Origin: Yersinia nurmii
GTDB lineage: Bacteria; Pseudomonadota; Gammaproteobacteria; Enterobacterales; Enterobacteriaceae
Length of the DNA: 64,000 nt
NCBI RefSeq assembly: GCF_001112925.1
Contig: NZ_CPYD01000004.1
Location: 124,001 to 188,000, forward strand
Reading direction: 5' to 3'
Positions 1-10,200 of the stretch are shown one piece after another. The first letter of the stretch is position 1. Each line of letters opens with the position of its first letter. The notes below the pieces were generated by a model. It saw only the letters and a list, made by a program, of their open reading frames with translations, was not told the DNA's origin and made no database searches. The translations under genes were made by a program, and so were the position numbers.

Positions 1-56
1 TCCCCAATCCACTCGATATCGCTGTCGGTTAGCGCCCTAGAACTGGTGGTGTTCAT
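1..56 (-). CDS. N-terminal fragment of a minus-strand protein, cut by the window edge
   Basis: The first 56 bases read on the minus strand as a start codon followed by about 18 codons that run off the window. The peptide has a leucine/aspartate-rich start (LTDSDIEWIG) that resembles the beginning of YecA/UPF0149-type proteins, which carry a C-terminal SEC-C metal-binding motif. The fragment is too short to confirm this. Nothing else of the gene is visible. Confidence 0.3.
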   Translation of the reverse strand, partial: MNTTSSRALTDSDIEWIG

Positions 57-193
57 TTTTTGTAAAAAATTTCATCCAGTTTCTAGGGGATAAAATCGTC
101 ACATGACGGGAGAATAATAAATGACTCTTCATAGGAATATAGGCGATGAAGATTGATTTATTACAGATGATAAATACAGTTCAATCATGACTA

Positions 194-833
<640 letters not shown>

Positions 834-893
834 ACGCTATCCTTCAGTTGTTGTGTAGGAGAAGCATAACGCAGAGTGATTTGTTTGATTAGA

Positions 894-1157
894 GTAGGTA
901 AGTGACTCGGGTTTATTTGCTGGATTCATTAAGGCTGATTCAACTCTGCCTATACCTGGTTCGGGTTTTATATAGCGCGTAAGGCAGATGAAACGAGACA
1001 TGCGCTGCTATCAACGATGTCGCGGGCGTGAGTGAAGGTTAAGGCTTGATTTTTTCTATATGGATACTGGGAATATAAGTAAAAGATTTTCCTAATGTCC
1101 CCCCACTAACAAACCTCACCAAACTTAAGCCAAACAGTGTTCAAATCCTGCAATCTG
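894..1157. other. Intergenic region, no gene seen
   Basis: About 260 bases between the reductase debris and the yaiL promoter. Every frame is interrupted and no hairpin or repeat stands out. Confidence 0.5.
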
Positions 1158-1185
1158 TTACAGCCTCAAGAATTACAGGTATAAT
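1158..1185 (+). promoter_or_regulatory. Probable sigma-70 promoter of yaiL
   Basis: A TTACAG -35-like box (1158-1163) and a perfect TATAAT -10 box (1180-1185) are separated by 16 bases and lie 33 bases before the yaiL start codon. Confidence 0.6.
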
Positions 1186-1218
1186 CCTAGAAATTATTCA
1201 ACTGGTTTAGAAACGAAG

Positions 1219-1758
1219 ATGACAAAACTCACCTTACAAGAGCAGATGCTCAAAGCTGGATTAGTCACCAGCAAAAAAATGGCCAAAGTCCAAAAAATGG
1301 CTAAAAAATCGCGGGTACAAGCCCGTGAGGCAAGAGAGGCTGTGGAAGAAAATAAAAAAGCACAGCTTGAGCGCGATAAGCAGCTAAGCGAACAACAGAA
1401 ACAAGCGGCTTTATCTAAAGAGCATAAAGCTCAGGTGAAACAGCTCATTGAAATGAATAGAATCAATATATCAAAAGGCAATATTGATTTTAACTTCACA
1501 GATAATAACTTAATTAAAAAGATAGCTGTGGATAAGCTGACTCAATCTCAGTTGATCAGTGGTCGTTTGGCTATTGCTCGTTTGGTTGCTGATAACAGTG
1601 ATGAGAGGGAATATGCGATTATTCCTGCGAGCGTAGCCGATAAAATTGCGCAGCGAGATGCGAGCAGTATTGTATTAAATAGCGCGCTGAGTCAGGAAGA
1701 GCAGGACGAAGAAGATCCCTATGCTGATTTTAAAGTCCCAGACGATCTGATGTGGTAA
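1219..1758 (+). CDS. yaiL: YaiL-like DUF2058 protein
   Basis: A 179-residue protein of the DUF2058 (YaiL) family of gamma-proteobacteria, named as nucleoprotein or polynucleotide-associated in databases; its biochemical role is not established. It begins TLQEQMLKAGLV, the family hallmark, followed by a lysine/arginine/glutamate-rich coiled coil (about residues 18-75) and a C-terminal globular part ending in an acidic stretch. Length is normal for the family. It is monocistronic, with its own TATAAT promoter in front and a terminator hairpin behind. Confidence 0.85.
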   Translation: MTKLTLQEQMLKAGLVTSKKMAKVQKMAKKSRVQAREAREAVEENKKAQLERDKQLSEQQKQAALSKEHKAQVKQLIEMNRINISKGNIDFNFTDNNLIKKIAVDKLTQSQLISGRLAIARLVADNSDEREYAIIPASVADKIAQRDASSIVLNSALSQEEQDEEDPYADFKVPDDLMW

Positions 1759-1782
1759 TAGATGCTTTGACGATCCCGACAT

Positions 1783-1808
1783 ATGAAAAGTCCTAAAGGG
1801 CTTTTCAT
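1783..1808 (+). terminator. Terminator-like hairpin after yaiL
   Basis: Arms ATGAAAAGTCC and GGGCTTTTCAT pair (one G-T) across a TAAA loop, 25 bases after the yaiL stop. Confidence 0.6.
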
Positions 1809-1894
1809 TAAGGTTTCATGTTCAATCCGATCATCTGTACTTTAGCGCCATACTCAGTGCCTTCGCGGTGGCATCATTATAGATATTTTCGCTA

Positions 1895-2593
1895 TCAGAA
1901 CGGGCTAGTATGACGAGCTTTGATCAACTTTTGGCTGATGGGATGGACGAAATGCAACTCACTCGCGTGCAGCATCAGTCGCGCTGTCTGTTCGGCGCCG
2001 GGTAACAGAAGGCCGCCATACAGGTCACAGCCCAAAATAGGGTGGCCCAACAGCTGACAGTGAATGCGGAGCTGATGAGTTCGCCCGGTTTCCGGCATTA
2101 GCTGAACCCGCGTCAATGGCAGCAACGTCCCATCTTCCAGCTTGCGATAAAAACGCTCAACGACCCGATAATGGGAACGAGCAGGTTTACCGTGGGTTGA
2201 GCAAATCGACATCAGCGGAAACAGCGCCGGATCTTTGGCAATCGCCGCGTCTATCACCCCGTCGTCGTCGTCCAGATGTCCGCAAAGCAGCGCGCTGTAA
2301 ACTTTGGTCACTGTGCGCTGGCTAAACTGCTGGCAGAGGTCGGCATTGATAGCCTTATTGCGGGCAATAACCATCAGCCCGGAAGTCCCAAAATCAAGGC
2401 GATGAACCAGGGTACAACCGGGGAATATTTGTACCAACCGATGATGTACCGAGTCGAGATTTTGCGGATTTTTTCCCGAGAGGCTGAGCAGCCCGGAGGG
2501 TTTATTAATCAGCGCTAGGTGATCGTCCTGATAGAGATACTCGATCTTGTCATGGCACGGCGGGGCAATAAAGGTATCGATAATCTTAGACAT
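1895..2593 (-). CDS. RluA-family rRNA/tRNA pseudouridine synthase
   Basis: A 232-residue pseudouridine synthase of the RluA class, which isomerises uridine in structured RNA. The catalytic aspartate lies in HRLDFGTSG; the family motifs NKPSGLLS near the N terminus and GRTHQLRIH in the C-terminal half are intact. The start at 2593 (MSKIIDTF) is preferred over a longer non-ATG reading because family proteins begin just before the YLYQDDHL block. There is no S4 domain, as in RluA and TruC. Which uridine it modifies cannot be read from the sequence. Confidence 0.85.
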   Translation of the reverse strand: MSKIIDTFIAPPCHDKIEYLYQDDHLALINKPSGLLSLSGKNPQNLDSVHHRLVQIFPGCTLVHRLDFGTSGLMVIARNKAINADLCQQFSQRTVTKVYSALLCGHLDDDDGVIDAAIAKDPALFPLMSICSTHGKPARSHYRVVERFYRKLEDGTLLPLTRVQLMPETGRTHQLRIHCQLLGHPILGCDLYGGLLLPGAEQTARLMLHASELHFVHPISQKLIKARHTSPF

Positions 2594-2610
2594 CAGGAGA
2601 CTCGGATAGA

Positions 2611-2778
2611 TTGTGTGAGCGGATAATAACACGCTTAGTTTTAACGGGCGTTGCTATCAGCGGAGTCTTTGAACATTGCATCGACATCTATGCTCAGTAT
2701 GGAGATAAAAACGTTTATCCCGTGTTGATCGGATTTGATGGAAAGGTGTTCTGTAACTACCACCTCAAAAGCGGGTAG
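2611..2778 (+). CDS. Short coding-like frame of unknown function
   Basis: A 55-codon frame with a TTG start and a natural-looking composition (FEHCIDIYAQYGDKNVYPV, then IGFDGKVFCNYHLKSG). It has no recognised homologue and no clear ribosome binding site, so it may be the tail of a lost gene. It runs divergently from the pseudouridine synthase gene, whose start lies 17 bases away. Confidence 0.25.
   Translation: MCERIITRLVLTGVAISGVFEHCIDIYAQYGDKNVYPVLIGFDGKVFCNYHLKSG
2614..2626. promoter_or_regulatory. lac-operator-like core
   Basis: Thirteen bases, TGTGAGCGGATAA, are identical to the core of the E. coli lac operator and lie about 20 bases upstream of the pseudouridine synthase start. This could be a site for a LacI-family protein or chance; no lac genes are near. 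Confidence 0.2.
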
Positions 2779-2881
2779 TCTGATGTTATGATAAAAAAGT
2801 TGTATTATTGACTAATCTTATTGCGAGTAATGGTCGGATTTGTATGATGGAGAATATCTGGACAGTCAGGTATGTGGGTTG

Positions 2882-2900
2882 GCAACCAAACGTTGGTTGC
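2882..2900 (+). terminator. Perfect 8-bp hairpin before tRNA-Gly
   Basis: GCAACCAA and TTGGTTGC pair perfectly across a three-base loop, followed by GATTTTC. It ends 28 bases before the tRNA and could terminate upstream transcription. Confidence 0.4.
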
Positions 2901-2928
2901 GATTTTCTGTTCAGTAAGAGGCACCAGT

Positions 2929-3003
<75 letters not shown>

Positions 3004-3028
3004 AATTTTAGCTACAACTGAGGAAACG

Positions 3029-3394
3029 ATGAATAAATCACTGGCTATGTTGGTTTTATCATTGGGTTTTGTTGCCGCTTATGCTGACGCGGCAACAACT
3101 AAAAATCGGCTGCAATCGCCGACTCCAGGCGTTGTATGCGACAAATACGTTTGTGCCGATGCCAAAAATGGCATATCAGTTCCGCTGACAGAGCGGTATT
3201 TAGGTAAAAAGAAAAGTCAGCGGTTAGTCTCTCAGGGGGATTTCGATCGCACGCAATTTACCTTTGTAAACGGTATATTCTGTGACGTGAAAGAAAGATT
3301 ATGCCGTAAAGATCGTTATTACGGTGTCGACGGAAAACATAGTGGTGCCATTGACGAACAGACAACTGAATTGTTGTTTGGCCAGAATAGATAG
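3029..3394 (+). CDS. ycgJ: YcgJ-like exported small protein
   Basis: A 121-residue protein with a cleavable signal peptide (about residues 1-21, ending in ADA) and a mature domain containing GVVCDKYVCAD, GISVPLTERYLG and FVNGIFCDVKERLCRKDRYYG. These blocks match the enterobacterial YcgJ family. Four cysteines suggest disulfides in the periplasm. Its function is unknown. A GAGGA ribosome binding site precedes the ATG, only 25 bases after the tRNA-Gly 3' end, so it is the first gene inside the island. Confidence 0.75.
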   Translation: MNKSLAMLVLSLGFVAAYADAATTKNRLQSPTPGVVCDKYVCADAKNGISVPLTERYLGKKKSQRLVSQGDFDRTQFTFVNGIFCDVKERLCRKDRYYGVDGKHSGAIDEQTTELLFGQNR

Positions 3395-3790
3395 CGGGAA
3401 TCTTGTATTCCTATTGGTGCATTAACACTCTAAATCTTAAGGTTCACTTCGGTGGCGGTATTTTTAACCACTATCGATGAAGGCAGCGAGCATTCCCATG
3501 GAGTTTTGCCCGTAGAACGCTCATATTGAATTTCATCTTTACGTATATCTTCCTTTCATGAATAAATCACTGCTAACGCATTGAAATAAAATAGAATATT
3601 TATCGATATACGATGATGTTCTATGTGGGGTAAATAAATATAACGAATTATTTTAATGTCTATATCACTAAGGTTTAACTGGACTCTCAGATAAAAGTAA
3701 TTATAAAAATCACTTTATTTAAAATTTGTTTATAAAATATGATTTTTGAATTTGATATGTTTATCCAGCCAATTTGATAAGGAGATTGTT
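3395..3790. other. AT-rich intergenic region
   Basis: About 400 bases of AT-rich DNA between the YcgJ-like gene and the small FlbD-like-repeat gene. No frame looks coding and no strong hairpin is seen; it presumably contains the promoter of the next gene. Confidence 0.5.
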
Positions 3791-4153
3791 ATGTCTGGAT
3801 TTGTGGATTTCAAACTGGCTCACTCAGGAGCACCAGTTACAATTAGTAAAACGGCTATTTTATATGTCGAGGAAAACACACGCGAGGCTAATATCACCAA
3901 CTTGCATTGTGTTGGTAGTATCACTCATGTCGTTAGCGAAACATACTCTGAAGCCCGTAAGAAACTACCTAAATTTGTCGAAACAAAACGCAGTGATAAT
4001 GGAACGCCAAAAGTCGCATTACACGACTGGAATATTTCATATATAGAGAGAAGCAGTAGCGGTGCTGCAATAGTATATTTTACAGAGCAAGGAGTTAGTG
4101 TTCCTGTAGTCGAATCGTATGAGAATTTTATTAAAATGTTCCATGCAATTTGA
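3791..4153 (+). CDS. 120-aa protein made of two FlbD-like repeats
   Basis: A small cytosolic protein with no signal peptide or membrane segment. The ATG at 3791 is chosen because AAGGAG lies just upstream; a longer in-frame reading from 3746 lacks such a site. The protein is an internal duplication: residues 5-59 (SGAPVTISKTAILYVEEN, then VVSETYSEARKKL) align with residues 63-118 (NGTPKVALHDWNISYIERS, then VVESYENFIKMF). Each half follows the FlbD pattern of a short beta-rich domain (hxxIExxxDTxIxLxxGxxxxVxESxxE). FlbD proteins are small and poorly understood. It is convergent with the winged-helix regulator gene next door. A regulatory or adaptor role is only a guess. Confidence 0.6.
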   Translation: MSGFVDFKLAHSGAPVTISKTAILYVEENTREANITNLHCVGSITHVVSETYSEARKKLPKFVETKRSDNGTPKVALHDWNISYIERSSSGAAIVYFTEQGVSVPVVESYENFIKMFHAI

Positions 4154-4171
4154 TATTAAATAATATGAAGA

Positions 4172-4193
4172 AAGTGGGCTTGGCATCCCACTT
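4172..4193 (+). terminator. Terminator-like hairpin
   Basis: AAGTGGG and CCCACTT pair across an eight-base loop 18 bases after the stop of the FlbD-like-repeat gene. Confidence 0.55.
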
Positions 4194-4227
4194 ACCATTA
4201 ACTAATCTTAGTTAATTACTGTTAAAT

Positions 4228-4298
4228 CATGCATACATTAATGATTTGATTTCATTAGTGTATGCATGGCTACCAATGATACCTTATAGGTAGCCATG
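4228..4298. repeat. Two overlapping inverted repeats between convergent genes
   Basis: A 17-bp inverted repeat with one mismatch (4228-4244 with 4252-4268, seven-base loop) shares its last CATG with a perfect 10-bp inverted repeat (CATGGCTACC 4265-4274 with GGTAGCCATG 4289-4298). The two hairpins are mutually exclusive over the shared bases. They lie between convergent genes and may act as a bidirectional terminator or cruciform. Confidence 0.6.
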
Positions 4299-4347
4299 CT
4301 CTTAAACTGTGAGTCATTACTCGTTAAACTAAGGGCGGCGAAGGGGT

Positions 4348-4764
4348 TTACGATGTGCTGATGTTTTTACTTAAATTACTTCGCTTAAATAAGCGCTGGA
4401 GGAGAGCGGAAGTTATTCTAAGAATTTTGTAAGTAGTGCTGTTGTGACTAATATAGTGAACAGAGATTTTCTTTTTATTATTAATTCGATAAAATTTACC
4501 TCGTGAAGATTGTAATTCTAAGTCGTCGCTTATTATCACAGTTTTCTTCTTCAATCGACTAAATAGCTGGTGGATATTATTATTACTGATGGTTGTTTCT
4601 TTTTCTGGCCAGATTGATGAAAGTAAGTTATCTCGATCTATTTTTTCACCGTTGATTGCATTGTTAATCAAAGCCATAAATAAATAAAATTCTTTATTTG
4701 TCAATTCTACGCTACCTTTCCAGCTGTAAACCACTTTGTCGTCAATTTCCACAAAATATATCAT
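4348..4764 (-). CDS. ToxR/OmpR-type winged-helix DNA-binding protein
   Basis: A 138-residue protein whose N-terminal 90 residues form an OmpR/PhoB-type (Trans_reg_C) winged helix: ELTNKEFYLFMALINNA, a recognition-helix segment NNNIHQLFSRLKKK and the C-terminal wing SSRGKFYRIN. The start at 4764 is preferred because GGAG sits five bases before it; longer readings from 4791 or 4797 lack a site. Unlike ToxR and CadC it has no hydrophobic membrane helix, and unlike OmpR it has no receiver domain. The basic C-terminal tail (TSALLQRLFKRSNLSK) could be an amphipathic helix. It is the only transcription factor in the island and points away from the toxin genes across a 770-base leader, so it is the obvious candidate regulator of the Tc operon. 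A Yersinia entomophaga exoprotein regulator named RoeA is known to me, but I cannot confirm it is this gene. Confidence 0.7.
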   Translation of the reverse strand: MIYFVEIDDKVVYSWKGSVELTNKEFYLFMALINNAINGEKIDRDNLLSSIWPEKETTISNNNIHQLFSRLKKKTVIISDDLELQSSRGKFYRINNKKKISVHYISHNSTTYKILRITSALLQRLFKRSNLSKNISTS

Positions 4765-5536
4765 CGTCGCTCCATAATAAAAGTCAGCCATATGCAAATA
4801 TATCGCAGTAAGAATAGTTTTGTAAGGTTACTTTTGATTTCAAACTAATTATATTGACTAGGCTCATGTTTTTATTAAAAATAATCAAATCTCTGATTGT
4901 TATAATTTCTATTTATGATTTTTATTTGCTTACATAGTTAGTGATATTGGCTTATTTTGTATTAAATCTGACTGTTATCAACTGCAGTTCAATTAATAAA
5001 TGTTCAAGGTGGATATTTATATTTATTAGATTTGAATAAATACAAATAGAGCAAGGTTATCATCATGTGACTTACCTGAGCTATTTCCAAGCTCAACTTA
5101 TATCTGATTCTAATTGTAGGAAAACAAGTTATTTTTCTTTTGTATATTTATAAATGACTTACATATTTATTTAAATGATTAGCTTGTTGGCTAAATCACT
5201 TACATTAAATATAAAACCACTATTAAGTATCAGTGGTGAACGGTTTGATTTTAAAATAGCACCCATTGATTAATCCATGCATGTACAGCGGCGTTGCCAC
5301 GGGAATAAGATGATAATAAGAAGTAAATCGATAAATTTAGTTGGCGCAGTAATACTATTTGTTGTGTCAATTTTCTTGATTTCTTACTAAAACATTAAGG
5401 CTTCTCAGTTGAGCTATATAAAATAAATATTTCTGCTTTTCTATTGCAGGATAAGCTCTAGCGCTAAGAATTATAATCAGAACTAAAGGAAATAAACTTT
5501 TAACGATAACACCTTAATTTTAAAATGGAGTCTGAA
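4765..5536. promoter_or_regulatory. AT-rich control region upstream of the Tc operon
   Basis: A 770-base region without a coding frame lies between the divergent regulator gene and chi1. It is strongly AT-rich. It contains a small dyad TGAGC/GCTCA (5077-5095), an 8-bp palindrome TAGCGCTA (5459-5466) and a TATAAT box (5472-5477) with no good -35 at 17 bases, which would fit an activator-dependent promoter for chi1. The precise promoter cannot be fixed by eye. Confidence 0.5.
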
Positions 5537-7165
5537 ATGGAAAAAGAAGAAAATAGCATACTCATCTTCGATCAAGATCCTGGATATGTATGGGACAATA
5601 AAAATGAATGCTTCGGCGCAGCAGAAGAGACCTATAATAAGCTTAGTTATGATCCTTCTAAGTCGGTAGATAAACTCACCTGGACCCCGACCCGATTGGC
5701 GAAAACCGTATTTAATACTTATGAGGATAATGACGATTTTGACGTGCTCTGTTATTTCACCGATTGGGCGCAATATGACGCAAGAATACTCAATAAGGAT
5801 ATTCGTGATACCGGCGGAAGAAGCGCGGATATATTACGGCTTAAAACACCTAATGGTAAGCCCTTTAAGCGACTGATCTATAGCTTTGGTGGATTAATCG
5901 GTGACACACAATACTCAGCTGATGGAAATGCCGGTGTTGCAGTTAGGTTGGGGGTTGCTAACGATACTAATGATGCTATCGCCAACCACAAAGGAAAGGC
6001 GATTCCCGTCGATCCCGATGGCGCAGTGCTCGCGAGCATAAACTGCGGATTTACGCAGTGGGCGGCGGGGGAAGCTCACGAACGTTATCATGAGGCGGAG
6101 GCCAAGGGGCTCTTGGGTGGGTTCAGACAGCTTCATGAAGCTGATAAGGATCTAGAATTCTCCCTCAGTATTGGCGGTTGGTCAATGAGCGGTTTATTTA
6201 GCGAGATTGCCAAGAGTACGACATTGCGGGCCAATTTCGTTGAGGGTATCAAGGATTTCTTTCAACGATTCCCGATGTTCAGTCATCTCGATATTGACTG
6301 GGAGTATCCAGGGTCTGCTGGAGCGGGTAATCCCTTTGACCCCACTGACGGCGTTAATTTTGCCACTTTGATTCAAGAAATTACTAATGCAAAAATCTCG
6401 AATCTGAAAGGGATCAGCATCGCATCCTCTGCGGACCCGGCAAAAATTGATGCAGCAAATATTCCGGACCTAATGGCTGCGGGGGTTACCGGTATTAACC
6501 TAATGACCTATGATTTTTTCAGCCTGGGTGATGGTAAATTGTCTCATCATACAAATCTTCACCGAGATTCCAACGACACCTATTCAAAGTATTCGATTGA
6601 TGATGCAGTAACTCATTTAATTGATAAGAATAACGTTAATCCTAAAGCCATTTTTATTGGCTATGCGGGCTATACGCGAAATGCAAAGAATGCCACGATA
6701 ACAACAAGTACACCGTCAGAAGAGGCCTTAGAGGGCACCTATACTGATGCCAACCAAACGCTAGGCAGCTTTGAGCATTCCGTCCTCGAGTGGACAGATA
6801 TTATTTGCCACTATATGGACTTTGAAAAAGGGGAAGGACGCAATGGCTATAAACTTGTACACGATAAAGTTGCGAAAGCAGATTATCTGTACAGTGAAGC
6901 GACTAAAGTGTTTATTTCTCTGGATACGCCGCGCTCGGTTAGAGATAAAGGAAGATATGTAAAAGATAGAGGCCTGGGGGGATTATTCATATGGTCAGGC
7001 GATCAGGATAACGGGATGTTGACCAATGCTGCGCATGAAGGGTTGGGGCGACGAATCAAAAATAACGTTATTGACATGACGCCATTTTATCTTGATTCCG
7101 ATGAAGAACTACCTATCTATACAGAACCGGCTGAGCCACAGTGCGAAGCATGTAATATCAAATAA
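5537..7165 (+). CDS. chi1: Chi1, family-18 chitinase of the Yen-Tc complex
   Basis: A 542-residue glycoside hydrolase family 18 endochitinase. The catalytic DxxDxDxE motif reads DIDWEYPG, with the proton-donor glutamate at residue 256. SLSIGGWS and NLMTYDFF are the other barrel motifs, and FIWSGDQDNG closes the barrel. I place the start at the second ATG (5537), because GGAG inside the first four codons of the longer reading (5525) sits six bases in front of it while nothing precedes the first ATG. There is no signal peptide, which fits release of the assembled toxin rather than Sec export. In Yen-Tc the two chitinases decorate the outside of the TcA pentamer and are thought to help attack chitin of the insect gut. 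First gene of the Tc cluster, 84 bases before yenA1. Confidence 0.93.
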   Translation: MEKEENSILIFDQDPGYVWDNKNECFGAAEETYNKLSYDPSKSVDKLTWTPTRLAKTVFNTYEDNDDFDVLCYFTDWAQYDARILNKDIRDTGGRSADILRLKTPNGKPFKRLIYSFGGLIGDTQYSADGNAGVAVRLGVANDTNDAIANHKGKAIPVDPDGAVLASINCGFTQWAAGEAHERYHEAEAKGLLGGFRQLHEADKDLEFSLSIGGWSMSGLFSEIAKSTTLRANFVEGIKDFFQRFPMFSHLDIDWEYPGSAGAGNPFDPTDGVNFATLIQEITNAKISNLKGISIASSADPAKIDAANIPDLMAAGVTGINLMTYDFFSLGDGKLSHHTNLHRDSNDTYSKYSIDDAVTHLIDKNNVNPKAIFIGYAGYTRNAKNATITTSTPSEEALEGTYTDANQTLGSFEHSVLEWTDIICHYMDFEKGEGRNGYKLVHDKVAKADYLYSEATKVFISLDTPRSVRDKGRYVKDRGLGGLFIWSGDQDNGMLTNAAHEGLGRRIKNNVIDMTPFYLDSDEELPIYTEPAEPQCEACNIK

Positions 7166-7249
7166 ATACTCTCTGATAATTAATACTATTAACGAATTAT
7201 AAGTGATTCGTAATAGCCTGTTACATTCAAAATAAGATGGAATAATGAA

Positions 7250-10200
7250 ATGGATAAATATAATAATTATTCTAATGCGATAAAAAGTAAATCGAGCATC
7301 TCTCCTTTACTTGCTGCTGCAGCAAGAATTGAACCAGAAGTAACAGTACTATCAAGTACAGCTAAAAGTAATCGTTCTCAATATAGCCAGTCTTTGGCAG
7401 AGACTTTACTAGGGTTAGGTTATAGCTCTATTTTTGATATTGCTAAGGTTTCCAGACAGCGTTTTATTAAACGGCACGATGAGTCTTTATTAGGGAATGG
7501 GGCGGTTATTTTTGATAAGGCCGTTAGCATGGCTAATCAGGTCTTACAAAAATATCGCCAGAATCGACATGAAAAGAATAATAGCCCATTAGTACCAGGA
7601 ACGTTTTCATCGGCCAATGCATCTAACGAATCACAGACGAATAAGCTACCTGAGTACAATCAACTATTCCCTGAGCCTTGGGATGACTTCTGTCGCCCCG
7701 GCGCTATAGAGGCACTGGATAGTCCAGCGAGTTATTTGTTGGACCTGTATAAGTTTATTCAAAGCGTGGAGTTAGATGGTTCAAATCAGGCAAGAAAATT
7801 AGAAACACGTCGAGCCGATATTCCTAAATTATCTTTGGATAATGATGCACTGAATAAAGAAGTAACGGCGTTATCGATTATCAATGATGTCCTGTCAGGT
7901 AGCGCTAGGGAATATATTGACCAGTCTGGCCATGCAGATAAAGAGGTTAATCAAATCCTAGGGGATACGCATTTCCCTTTTACACTGCCTTATAGCTTGC
8001 CTACTCAACAGATAAATAAAGGACTCGGTGCTAGTAATATTGAGCTAGGAACGGTCATTCAACGTGTTGATCCTCAGTTTTCTTGGGATGCGACTCAAGA
8101 AAAATACAATCAGGTTTTATTGGCATACACCCAATTAAGCAGTGAGCAAATTGCTTTGCTAAGTTCGCCTGACGTATTTACCCAAAATTTTGTTACCCAG
8201 GCTGAACTCTCCGTTGGCTATTTGAGCGGCAGTACCACGGAAATTTTGGCGGAAACAGATCTTTCTCGCCACGGATATATTGTTGAAGGTGCGGACAATA
8301 TAACAGGGCCTACTCAGTTAGTTGAGCACAGTGACGCTCCTTATGACGTAATTGAGGTGACATGTAGCAATCAGGCTAAAGAAACGATTACCATTAAATT
8401 ACGTGGTGAGAATATTATTACTTATCAGCGTACCAAAGCTCGTATGGTGCCTTTTGATAATTCTTCTCCTTTTAGTCGCCAATTGAAACTGACTTTTGTT
8501 GCTGAAGATAATCCTACCGTAGGCAACCTAGACAAAGGCCCGTATTTCGCCAATATGGATATTTATGCCGCCGAATGGGTGAAAAAAAATATCAGTGGCG
8601 AAGCAATGGAAAGTCGACCTTTCCTAACCATGACTTACCGCATCGCCATTGCTAAAGAAGGGGCTTCAAGGGAGGAATTACTGCCTGAAGCTGATGCGTT
8701 CTTCATCAATAATTTTGGCTTGAGTGCAGAAGACAGCAGCCAGTTAGTCAAACTCGTTGCTTTTGGCAATCAAACCGGTTCAAAAGCTGAAGAGATTGAA
8801 AATTTATTGAGCTGTGGGGAAAATTTACCTACTGTTTCACCTAATGTCATCTTTGCTAATCCTATTTTTAGCAGTTATTTCAATAATGAGCCATTCCCAG
8901 CCCCTTACCATTTTGGTGGCGTTTATATTAATGCCCATCAACGAAATGCAATGGCGATCATTAGGGCGGAGGACGGCAGAGAAATTCAGTCACTCTCCAA
9001 CTTTCGATTGGAGCGGTTAAATCGTTTCATTCGCTTACAACGCTGGCTGGATTTGCCCTCTCATCAACTGGACCTGCTATTAACATCGGCAATGCAGGCA
9101 GATGTTGATAATTCACAACAGGAAATTACTGAGCGGGTGCTGAAGTCCCTCGGTTTATTCAGACACTTAAATTTACAGTATAAAATCACGCCGGAAATAT
9201 TTTCTTCTTGGTTATATCAATTAACGCCTTTCGCCATTAGCGGTGAAATTTCGTTCTTTGATCGCATATTTAATCGTGAAAAACTATTTGACCAACCCTT
9301 TGTTTTAGATGGTGGCAGCTTTACCTATCTGGATGCTAAAGGCTCTGATGCTAAATCAGTGAAACAATTGTGTGCCGGTTTGAATATATCGGCGGTCACT
9401 TTCCAGTTTATTGCCCCTTTGGTAGAAAGTGCATTAGGATTGGAGGCTGGGAAGCTGGTTCGTAGTTTTGAGGTTGTGTCTAGCCTTTATCGTCTGGTTA
9501 GTATTCCGCAAACTTTCGGTTTATCAACGGAAGATGGATTGATTTTAATGAATATCCTGACCGATGATATGGGATATTTAGCGAAACAACCTACACTTGA
9601 CGATAAACAAACACAGGATAAAAATTTCCTTAGTATTATTTTAAAACTGGAAGACCTAAGCGTTTGGCTAACTAAGAATAAATTAACGCCGGCTAGCTTG
9701 GCATTACTTTTAGGTGTTACCCGATTAGCGGTGGTGCCGACCAATAATATGGTGACGTTCTTTAAAGGTATTGCGAACGGTTTATCAGATAATGTGTGTC
9801 TGACAACGGATGATTTTCAGCGCCAAGAGTTAGAAGGAACTGACTGGTGGGCCATTCTATTAACGAATCAAGTCATTGATAAGAATGGACTCGTGCTTGA
9901 TATTCATCCAGTCTGGGGCAAGTCGGATGAAGAAATGCTCATGGAAAAAATAAAAAGTATTGATGTAAGTAACGACAACAATATCATGAGTATTATCGTG
10001 CAAATTTTGATTCAAGCCAAAAACGCTCAAGAGAATCTGTTATCACAAACTATTTCCGCTGAGTATGGAGTAGAGCGCAGTTTGGTGCCGCTTCAATTAC
10101 GTTGGTTAGGTAGTAATGTTTATAGCGTTTTGAATCAGGTATTAAATAACACGCCTACAGATATAGCCAGTATAGATCCGGCGTTAAGTGAATTGACATA

